Shown here: positions 1-5,738 of the stretch, piece after piece
How the letters are laid out: each line of letters starts with the position of its first letter
Position numbering within the stretch: position 1 is the first letter of the stretch
Assembly (NCBI GenBank): GCA_017631055.1
Contig: JAGBTZ010000022.1
Span: forward strand, 1-32,988
Length of the DNA stretch: 32,988 bases
From: Alistipes sp.
GTDB taxonomy: Bacteria > Bacteroidota > Bacteroidia > Bacteroidales > Rikenellaceae
Direction: 5' to 3'
The notes under the pieces: model-generated
Database searches by the model: none
What the model was told of the DNA's origin: nothing
The model's input: only the letters and a program-made list of their open reading frames with translations
Program-made: the position numbers and the translations under genes

Positions 1-82
1 AAAAGGTAGATCTCCTCGCATTTGCTTGTGTGCAACCCTTACTCCCAACCCTCACAAGATGCAAATACTCGAGATGACGAGA
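1..82 (-). repeat. Dispersed palindromic repeat, copy A (cut by window edge)
   Basis: Read on the minus strand, this stretch matches 32758-32839 over about 82 positions with roughly nine mismatches, nearly all in the middle. The two halves of the copy are themselves imperfectly complementary (CGCATTTGC near 17-25 against GCAAATACTCG near 61-71), so it can fold into a hairpin. The conserved arms and drifting centre suggest that structure is kept. The element probably continues left of the window, as the other copy does. Confidence 0.8.
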
Positions 83-152
83 TTTATCAATTTTGCTAAT
101 GGCTAAATTGATAATTGATAATTAAGGCATCTGCGATGCGTTGTTTAACTTC

Positions 153-179
153 CCTTAAACTCCTTAAACTCCTTAACTT
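153..179. repeat. 9-bp tandem repeat, three units
   Basis: Three head-to-tail copies of CCTTAAACT, the last one degenerate, lie 90 bp upstream of nspC. The rest of 83-230 holds short AT-rich repeats (TTGATAA near 110-125) and a five-bp hairpin at 127-139, with nothing that looks like a gene. Confidence 0.8.
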
Positions 180-232
180 CTCTAACCCATCCAACTCACC
201 CTCTCCGATAGAGATTTTTTACAAAAATTTCG

Positions 233-240
233 TATCTTTG
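233..240 (+). promoter_or_regulatory. Bacteroidota -7 promoter element for nspC
   Basis: TATCTTTG matches the TAnnTTTG consensus of Bacteroidota sigma-ABfr promoters and lies 29 bp before the nspC ATG. I do not see a convincing TTTG -33 box at 19-21 bp upstream, so the call rests on the -7 element and its position. Confidence 0.6.
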
Positions 241-269
241 CAGAGTTAAACCTCAAAGACTTTTGTTCT

Positions 270-1400
270 ATGATTGACTTTTCGAAGGTGCCCTCACCTT
301 GCTATCTGCTTGACGAGCAGTTATTGATGCAAAACCTCGCCACCATCGACCGCGTAAGGCGCGAGAGTGGAGCCGAGATTATCGTTGCACTCAAGGCGTG
401 CGCTATGTGGAGCATATTCCCCACGCTGGCTCAACACTCTGACGGAGCAACCGCAAGTTCGCTGGCTGAGGCCCGCCTCGTATTCGAGGAGTACGGAGAA
501 AGAGCCCACACCTACGCTCCCGTCTACACCGAGCGTGAAATCGAGGAGTTGATGGGCTATTCGAGCCACATAACTTTCAACTCATTGGGTCAATTCGAGC
601 GTTTCGGAGCGCGTGCGCTGTTGCGAGGTATCTCGTGCGGTCTGCGCATCAATCCCCGCTACTCACCGGTCGAAACCGACCTCTACAACCCCTGTGTCGA
701 GGGCTCACGTTTGGGTGTCACCCGCGAGGAGTTGGGCACTCTGCCCGAGGGTATCGAGGGACTTCACTTCCACGTTCTTTGCGAGTCACGCCCCGAGCAT
801 CTGCGCAAGGCATTCGAGGCAGTGGAGGAGCACTTTGGCGACCTGCTCGACCGAGTCAAGTGGCTCAACTGCGGAGGCGGACATCTGATGACCCACGCAG
901 AGTACGATTGTGACGAACTGATAGAGGTCATCCGCGAGTTCAAGGCTCGCCATCCCCATCTGCGCATAATCCTCGAGCCGGGTAGCGCATTCACCTGGCG
1001 CACAGGCTATTTGGTGTCGACCATAGAGGACATTGTGCGTAACGGAGGGGTAAATACGGCTATGCTGAACGTATCGTTTGCGTGCCATATGCCCGACTGC
1101 TTGGAGATGCCCTACAAGCCCGCCATTATCGGAGCACACGACCCTCTGGAGGGCGAAAAGGTGTGGCGTATGGGTGGCAACAGTTGCCTTGCGGGCGACT
1201 ACTATGGCGATTGGGCATTCGACCACGAGCCACAGGTGGGCGAGCGTATCGTCTTTGAGGATATGATTCACTACACGATGGTCAAGACCACAATGTTCAA
1301 TGGCGTGAGCCACCCCTCGATAGCGATAGCATCGGCCGACGGCAAGGTGCGCATAGTCAAGGAGTTCGGCTACGAAGATTACAAGTCGAGAATGTCGTAA
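270..1400 (+). CDS. nspC: Carboxynorspermidine/carboxyspermidine decarboxylase
   Basis: This PLP enzyme of the alanine-racemase/group IV decarboxylase fold decarboxylates carboxyspermidine or carboxynorspermidine, the last step of the alternative polyamine pathway. At 376 residues it has the usual NspC length. Visible motifs are the PLP lysine in VALKACAMWS (K42), FHVLCES near 170, the glycine-rich NCGGGH near 203, EPGSAF near 240 and the catalytic cysteine segment CHMPDC near 274. The ATG at 270 follows a TAnnTTTG promoter closely, and the protein begins at the conserved PSPCYLLDE segment. It is first in a plus-strand cluster, 21 bp before a cysteate-synthase-like gene. Its partner, carboxyspermidine dehydrogenase, is not in this window. 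Whether the product is spermidine or norspermidine cannot be told from sequence. Confidence 0.93.
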   Translation: MIDFSKVPSPCYLLDEQLLMQNLATIDRVRRESGAEIIVALKACAMWSIFPTLAQHSDGATASSLAEARLVFEEYGERAHTYAPVYTEREIEELMGYSSHITFNSLGQFERFGARALLRGISCGLRINPRYSPVETDLYNPCVEGSRLGVTREELGTLPEGIEGLHFHVLCESRPEHLRKAFEAVEEHFGDLLDRVKWLNCGGGHLMTHAEYDCDELIEVIREFKARHPHLRIILEPGSAFTWRTGYLVSTIEDIVRNGGVNTAMLNVSFACHMPDCLEMPYKPAIIGAHDPLEGEKVWRMGGNSCLAGDYYGDWAFDHEPQVGERIVFEDMIHYTMVKTTMFNGVSHPSIAIASADGKVRIVKEFGYEDYKSRMS

Positions 1401-1421
1401 TTTAACGCAAAACATCTAAAG

Positions 1422-2711
1422 ATGAAAGAGTTTACACCCACAAAATACAGACTGCAATGCGTGGCTACGGGTCACGAGTTTGAGGATGAGGGATGGACAC
1501 TTGACGACAAGGAGAGCAACAAGCCCTCGTTGGTCAGAGCCCTCTACGACAAGCGCCAAATCGAGGTCAAGGATGACACCTGTGGGCTCTATAAGTTTGC
1601 CGATTGGTTGCCTGTGAAGCGAATGCTCAAGGGCTCGTCTGCCCCCGTAACCTACAAGAGTGAGGGGTTGGCCAAGCACCTCGGACTCAAAAACTTATAC
1701 ATCACACTCAACGGCTACTATCCCGCACGAGGAGCCTCGATGAGCACCTGTTCGTTCAAGGAGACCGAGGCCTACAGTGTCTGTGCCCGCATAGATGAAG
1801 ATGACGACAGAGTTTTGGTCGTAGCCTCAGCCGGCAATACGGCTCGTGCCTTTGCCAAGGTCTGCTCCGAGAACAACATCAAACTTCTGCTCTCGGTACC
1901 GGCCGACAATCTCGATGCGATGTGGTTTGATGCTCCGCTTAACCCTTGCGTGAAACTCATCGCTTGCGAGAGGGGTGGCGACTACTTTGATGCCATCCAT
2001 TTGAGCAATATAGTCCTGAAATCCCGCAAGTTCTACGCCGAGGGCGGTGCCAAGAATGTGGCTCGCCGTGATGGTATGGGTACCACCTTCCTCTCGGCCA
2101 CGACCTTTATAGGTCAAATTCCCGACTACTATTTCCAGGCAGTAGGTAGCGGTACGGGTGCCATAGCAGCGTGGGAGGCCAATCTGCGCCTGATTGAGGA
2201 TGGTCGCTTCGGCACTACCACCACCAAACTTATGGTGTCGCAGAACGCCCCCTTTGTACCGATGTACGATGCGTGGAGGGTCGACTCTCCGGTGATGCTG
2301 CCCTATGAAGAGGCCAAGGCTCGCCGTGATGTCGAGATAATTGATGCCAAGGTGTTGTCCAACCGCCGACCTCCATACGGCATTGTCGGAGGATTGTACG
2401 ATGCGCTTAAGGCGACTAATGGCGAGGTTTTGATTGCGACCAACCAGCAGGGTCGCAAGGCTGCACAGCTCTTCCTCGAGACCGAGGGGGTCGATATCCA
2501 TCCCGCAGCAGCTATCGCCACAGCTTCGCTCATCAGGGCTGTCGAGAGTGGCAAGATTGACCGCGAGAAGATTGTTATGCTCAACATCACCGGAGCAGGC
2601 GAACAACTCTTCAAGCAAGATAGGGAGATTTTCCACCTCGAGCCGAGCTTCGTCTTCCCGCTCAATGCCGAGAGAGAGGAGGTCATCTCGAAAGTTGAAA
2701 CTCTATTTTAA
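1422..2711 (+). CDS. Cysteate synthase-like PLP enzyme (threonine synthase family)
   Basis: A 429-residue fold-type II PLP enzyme. The PLP lysine lies in STCSFKETEA (K113), the substrate loop is SAGNT (136-140) and the cofactor-phosphate loop is GSGTG (242-246). An N-terminal segment, YRLQCVATGHEF, replaces the usual threonine-synthase start. The SFKETEA context and overall sequence differ from the standard Bacteroidota ThrC, which carries a FKD-type motif. This form resembles the cysteate synthase family, which makes L-cysteate from phosphoserine and sulfite. In Alistipes-like bacteria cysteate is the precursor of capnine sulfonolipids. The gene sits 21 bp after nspC and 30 bp before manA, so cotranscription is likely. 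The alternative is a divergent threonine synthase. The family is certain; the cysteate assignment is from recalled family resemblance. Confidence 0.7.
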   Translation: MKEFTPTKYRLQCVATGHEFEDEGWTLDDKESNKPSLVRALYDKRQIEVKDDTCGLYKFADWLPVKRMLKGSSAPVTYKSEGLAKHLGLKNLYITLNGYYPARGASMSTCSFKETEAYSVCARIDEDDDRVLVVASAGNTARAFAKVCSENNIKLLLSVPADNLDAMWFDAPLNPCVKLIACERGGDYFDAIHLSNIVLKSRKFYAEGGAKNVARRDGMGTTFLSATTFIGQIPDYYFQAVGSGTGAIAAWEANLRLIEDGRFGTTTTKLMVSQNAPFVPMYDAWRVDSPVMLPYEEAKARRDVEIIDAKVLSNRRPPYGIVGGLYDALKATNGEVLIATNQQGRKAAQLFLETEGVDIHPAAAIATASLIRAVESGKIDREKIVMLNITGAGEQLFKQDREIFHLEPSFVFPLNAEREEVISKVETLF

Positions 2712-2741
2712 TTAACAACCGATAAAAACCGCAAAATCAAT

Positions 2742-3722
2742 ATGTTGTATCCACTAAAATTCAAGCCACTGCTCAAGGAGCGTATTTGGGGTGGCTCGCT
2801 ACTTATCGACAAGAAAGGCAAGGCTGCAGGTCGCATCGACCCCAACAAGAAGTATGGCGAGAGTTGGGACCTCTCGTGCGTTGAAGGCGACATCTCGAAG
2901 GTGGCTTCGGGTATGCTCAAGGGCAACAACCTCGAGGAACTTATCGAGGTATATATGGGCGACTTGGTCGGAGAGAAGATTTTCGAGGAGCACGGCTTGG
3001 AGTTCCCGTTGCTGATTAAGACCCTCGACTGCAATGATGTTCTCTCGGTGCAGGTACACCCTGACGATGAGTTGGCAGCCGAACGCCACGACTCGTTGGG
3101 CAAGACCGAGATGTGGTACGTCACCTCGTGCGAGGAGGGCGCAGCGATATACATCGGCTTCAATCGCGATGTAACTCGCGAGGAGTACCTCGAGGCCGTT
3201 TCGAGTGGCAGTCTGGTCGATATGCTCAACCGCGTGGAGGTCAAGGCCGGTGATGCGTTCTTCATCCCTGCGGGCTTGGTACACGCACTCGGCAAGGGCG
3301 TTCAAGTCGTTGAAATCCAGCAGACTTCTGACGTCACATACCGCATTTACGACTGGGATAGGGTAGATGCCAATGGCCAGTCACGCGAGTTGCACACGGC
3401 ACTGGCTGTTGATGCCATCGACTTTGCGATGAGTGCCAAGGAGAGCCTTTGCGACTACACCCCCGAGGTCAACAAGTCGGTTAAAATCGCCAAGTGTAAA
3501 TACTTCACAACCAATATGTTGCAAACCGAAGGCGAGGTTACCAAAGATTACGCATCACTCGACTCGTTTGTGATTTTGATGTGCATCGGAGGCGAGGCCA
3601 TCCTCGAGGCCGAGGGCACGACCGAGACGTTGTCGGATGGTGATGTAGTGCTTCTACCGGCAGAGTTCAACGAGATATCGCTTAAAGGCTCAGCCAAGTT
3701 GCTGGAGGTGTATGTTGAGTAG
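2742..3722 (+). CDS. manA: Class I mannose-6-phosphate isomerase
   Basis: This zinc cupin enzyme interconverts mannose-6-phosphate and fructose-6-phosphate, feeding GDP-mannose synthesis or mannose catabolism. At 326 residues it is the short type I form common in Firmicutes and Bacteroidota. Metal ligands are visible as Q104 and H106 in SVQVHPDDE, E123 in KTEMWYV and H181 in PAGLVHALG. The substrate-site arginine region follows in TSDVTYRIYDW. It is the last gene of the nspC cluster, 30 bp after the previous stop. Its TAG stop overlaps the first base of a heptamer tandem repeat. No clear plus-strand terminator follows directly; the nearest plus-strand hairpin with a T tract is at 4007-4032. 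Confidence 0.93.
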   Translation: MLYPLKFKPLLKERIWGGSLLIDKKGKAAGRIDPNKKYGESWDLSCVEGDISKVASGMLKGNNLEELIEVYMGDLVGEKIFEEHGLEFPLLIKTLDCNDVLSVQVHPDDELAAERHDSLGKTEMWYVTSCEEGAAIYIGFNRDVTREEYLEAVSSGSLVDMLNRVEVKAGDAFFIPAGLVHALGKGVQVVEIQQTSDVTYRIYDWDRVDANGQSRELHTALAVDAIDFAMSAKESLCDYTPEVNKSVKIAKCKYFTTNMLQTEGEVTKDYASLDSFVILMCIGGEAILEAEGTTETLSDGDVVLLPAEFNEISLKGSAKLLEVYVE

Positions 3723-3772
3723 CCGTGAGCCGTGAGCCGTTGGCCATTAGCCGTTAGCCATTGGCCATTGGC
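3722..3772. repeat. 7-bp tandem repeat array, seven units
   Basis: Seven heptamers of the form GCCRTTR/GCCGTGA run head to tail, beginning at the last base of the manA stop codon. The same unit family makes a nine-unit array at 32633-32695. Because the array lies just past the stop codon, a change in copy number would not alter ManA. Confidence 0.9.
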
Positions 3773-3814
3773 TTTTTTCCATCCAACCCACAAAGTAAAC
3801 TTGCACCAAGGCAT

Positions 3815-3850
3815 AAAAAACAAGAAGATGTCTTTCGACATCTTCTTGTT
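3815..3850 (-). terminator. Rho-independent terminator (minus) beyond the tRNA 3'-end copy
   Basis: A perfect 14-bp stem (3819-3832 with 3837-3850) closes a GAAA tetraloop on the minus strand and runs into six U residues. It lies 12 bp beyond the stray tRNA-Pro 3' end at 3862-3883, where a tRNA terminator would be expected, yet no intact tRNA precedes it. Confidence 0.8.
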
Positions 3851-3861
3851 CTTCTTGGTTT

Positions 3862-3883
3862 TGTCGGGGTACCAGGATTCGAA
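3862..3883 (-). pseudogene. Stray tRNA-Pro 3' end (att-like remnant or decayed tRNA copy)
   Basis: These 22 bp are identical to 4114-4135, which is the 3' end of the intact tRNA-Pro from the T loop (TTCGAA) through the acceptor stem plus two bases beyond. Identity stops sharply inside the T loop. Upstream on the minus strand no D arm or anticodon arm can be found. An exact T-loop-to-3'-end copy lying downstream of a tRNA is the usual signature of a tyrosine-recombinase attachment site. A truncated tandem tRNA duplicate is the other reading. Confidence 0.7.
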
Positions 3884-4006
3884 GGGAGGGGCAGAGCCCC
3901 GACCTCGCGGGGACAACCATCAAGCGCAGACGCAGTCGAGCAATAAACATAACCCTGTCCCCGCAACCGCATATTAAAGAATACAACCACGTCAATTGAG
4001 CAGACA

Positions 4007-4032
4007 GCACGCAAAGCGTGCGTAGTTTTTTT
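4007..4032 (+). terminator. Terminator-like hairpin (plus strand)
   Basis: GCACGC, AAA and GCGTGC form a 6-bp GC-rich stem at 4007-4021, followed by a run of seven T at 4026-4032. It could end transcription coming from the nspC-manA cluster. Confidence 0.6.
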
Positions 4033-4070
4033 GTTGTTTGCGGTGGGCTTGCACACAACGCAATAACAAC

Positions 4071-4101
4071 AAAAAACAGCAGAACTCAAATGTTCTGCTG
4101 T
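4071..4101 (-). terminator. Terminator of tRNA-Pro (minus strand)
   Basis: A 10-bp stem (4076-4085 with 4092-4101) with a six-base loop runs into six U on the minus strand, 15 bp past the tRNA 3' end. This is a standard rho-independent terminator for the tRNA transcript. Confidence 0.85.
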
Positions 4102-4115
4102 CTGCTCTAATTCTG

Positions 4116-4190
4116 TCGGGGTACCAGGATTCGAACCTGGGACCCCCTGCTCCCAAAGCAGGTGCGCTAACCGGGCTGCGCTACACCCCG
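4116..4190 (-). tRNA. tRNA-Pro (anticodon UGG)
   Basis: The minus strand folds as a complete cloverleaf. The acceptor stem pairs CGGGGTG with TACCCCG. The anticodon stem pairs CCTGC with GCAGG around loop TTTGGGA, giving anticodon TGG. The T arm pairs CCAGG with CCTGG around TTCGAAT. CCA is not encoded, which is common in this phylum. A promoter lies 11 bp upstream (4201-4231) and a terminator directly downstream. Confidence 0.95.
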
Positions 4191-4200
4191 AAATCGGGCG

Positions 4201-4231
4201 CAAATATACGCATTTATTTGCAATTCGCAAT
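4201..4231 (-). promoter_or_regulatory. Promoter of tRNA-Pro
   Basis: On the minus strand TATATTTG (4208-4201) fits the TAnnTTTG -7 box, and ATTG (4231-4228) sits 19 bp upstream at the -33 position. The start of transcription would fall a few bases before the mature tRNA 5' end at 4190. Confidence 0.7.
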
Positions 4232-4263
4232 AATTACACCCTAATAATTTTGAATTTAACCCC

Positions 4264-4743
4264 TTAACTCTGCATTAAAATCTCTTTCAAGAGGTTTCCA
4301 CACCCCTCCTCGAGCATATCGAGCACCAATTCAAAGCCCTCAGCACCCTCATAGTAGGGATCGGGAACGTGCGACCAACGCTCGGCAAAGGTGGTAAAAA
4401 AGTCGCTCATACGATAGATTTTATTCGCATACTCGCGCGAGGGAGCCAGGCGATGAACGCTCTCGTAGTTGTAGTCATCCATAACCACTATGCGGTCAAA
4501 GTCATAGAAATCCGACTCACGAATTTGACGTGCACGATGGGCGAGGTTATAACCTCTACGCATTGCAGCCGCACGCATACGATGGTCGGGCAACTCGCCC
4601 GTATGACCGGCATAAGTACCGGCAGAGTCGATATAAATCTGCTCCTCAGCACCCGCCTGATGCACAAGATGATGCATAATCCCATCCGCTGCCGGTGAGC
4701 GACATATATTTCCTAAGCAGACAAAGAGTATCTTCTGTTTCAT
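4264..4743 (-). CDS. Low-molecular-weight protein-tyrosine phosphatase
   Basis: A 159-residue cytoplasmic phosphatase of the arsenate-reductase fold. The P-loop CLGNICRS supplies the cysteine nucleophile C9 and R15, and the general-acid segment DPYYEGAEGF lies near residue 130. Family members dephosphorylate phosphotyrosine, often on tyrosine kinases of capsule export. I start it at the ATG at 4743, which gives the canonical MKQKILFVCLGN beginning. An in-frame TTG at 4755 is possible but adds nothing conserved. It follows the PorV/PorQ-family gene by 18 bp and ends the three-gene minus-strand operon begun by the S8 protease. No tyrosine kinase gene is nearby, so the substrate is unknown. Confidence 0.9.
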   Translation of the reverse strand: MKQKILFVCLGNICRSPAADGIMHHLVHQAGAEEQIYIDSAGTYAGHTGELPDHRMRAAAMRRGYNLAHRARQIRESDFYDFDRIVVMDDYNYESVHRLAPSREYANKIYRMSDFFTTFAERWSHVPDPYYEGAEGFELVLDMLEEGCGNLLKEILMQS

Positions 4744-4761
4744 CGCTGTCAACAACTACGA

Positions 4762-5718
4762 TTAGAACTCCAAACCGACACCCACACGGAAGGTGTTACG
4801 CCATGGGCACATCTTACCCGAAGCCCAATACGAAGCATCGACCTGAACATGCATAAAGCGCAGACCAAGACCCACCGTAGCGTAGTCGTAGATATTGTGA
4901 GCATATCCAGCACGGAACTTAAGCAACTGCATCAGCGAGTACTCCACACCGACATTCGCTATCAGGCTCTTCATCCCGACAGGAGCAAAGCGGTAGCCCA
5001 AATCGACCTCAGCAAGCAACGAGTGCGCATCGCCAAAGGGGGTCAGCAACGAGGCTCCGACCTTAGCCGTCAGCGGCTGGGTAAAGCCACTCTTGGTAAT
5101 CGAGAAGCCGGCATTCGACACCTGTGCACCGAGGTTAAGCATCGCACCCTCACGGAACGATAGGGGTAGTTGCGAATAGAGTGCCAAGTCGAAATTCATA
5201 GCGGCATACTTATCGCCCAAACCGTTGGCGTAGTGGAGATAACGAGCCGTCAAAGCGAGTGCAACCTCTTCACACACCTTCAATCCATAAGCCACCTCAA
5301 GCGACTTACCATTGGGGCGGGTAAACTCTCCGACTTTGTAGTTCGGATTGCCATTCTCATCAGTCGGAACGAAAGAGCTATCGCCATCCATCGAAAGCTT
5401 CGGCTCACGGAACATACGGCCACCAATCGAGAACGAGTGTCGCTGACCGAGCTTGAGATAGCCTGCCACCGTCATCAAATCCGAGCCCTTGTAGAGGCTC
5501 TGCACCCACGGAGCATAAGTGTAACCAATCTGCACACTCTGGTAGCCAAACAGCGGAGCTGCTGCGTTGTTATATATAGAGTATGCGTCAGCCGTTGCGG
5601 CCACCGTAGCATCACCCATCGCTGCCGTGCGGGCATCGGGATTTATCGTAGCAAAGTCCTGCGCCGATACGCCTAAAGCAACTATCGAAATAACAAGTGT
5701 TAAAATTATCTTTTTCAT
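4762..5718 (-). CDS. PorV/PorQ-family outer-membrane beta-barrel protein
   Basis: A 318-residue exported protein. MKKIILTLVISIVALGVSA is a clear signal peptide with cleavage before QD. Directly after it comes INPDARTAAMGDAT, close to the PDARxxAMGDA signature at the start of PorV/PorQ (FadL-like) barrels. The remainder is alternating amphipathic beta strands with aromatic girdles, ending in RVGVGLEF, a typical barrel-closing C terminus with final phenylalanine. PorV shuttles T9SS cargo to the surface attachment complex. The gene lies 20 bp behind a T9SS-tailed protease, which supports a secretion role. An in-frame ATG at 5736 is closer to the upstream stop but would put MNGCNC before the signal peptide, so 5718 is preferred. 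Whether it is PorV, PorQ or a related paralogue is unresolved. Confidence 0.8.
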   Translation of the reverse strand: MKKIILTLVISIVALGVSAQDFATINPDARTAAMGDATVAATADAYSIYNNAAAPLFGYQSVQIGYTYAPWVQSLYKGSDLMTVAGYLKLGQRHSFSIGGRMFREPKLSMDGDSSFVPTDENGNPNYKVGEFTRPNGKSLEVAYGLKVCEEVALALTARYLHYANGLGDKYAAMNFDLALYSQLPLSFREGAMLNLGAQVSNAGFSITKSGFTQPLTAKVGASLLTPFGDAHSLLAEVDLGYRFAPVGMKSLIANVGVEYSLMQLLKFRAGYAHNIYDYATVGLGLRFMHVQVDASYWASGKMCPWRNTFRVGVGLEF

Positions 5719-5738
5719 ACAATTACAACCATTCACAA

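Larger units (their letters stand above)
3998..4107. repeat. 110-bp imperfect inverted repeat holding two opposed terminators
   Basis: The 12-mer GAGCAGACAGCA at 3998-4009 is repeated exactly in inverse orientation at 4096-4107. The T-rich TTTTTTGTTG..TGCG segment at 4027-4042 also recurs inverted at 4059-4076. Between these matching flanks each side carries a different hairpin. The whole block is a near-symmetric palindrome around 4050. With 3723-3997 it fills the 393-bp gap between manA and tRNA-Pro, in which I see no protein gene. Confidence 0.75.

Noticed and set aside
1422-2711. Naming the PLP enzyme thrC outright
   Set aside because: The active-site context and N terminus differ from normal Bacteroidota threonine synthase; the cysteate synthase reading fits better, though it is unproven.
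3723-4115. An intact second tRNA gene at the 3862-3883 copy
   Set aside because: Upstream sequence on the minus strand cannot form acceptor, D or anticodon stems; only the 3' portion is present.
3732-4244. Several short open frames around tRNA-Pro
   Set aside because: They translate tRNA, terminator hairpins and repeats, and have none of the features of protein genes.
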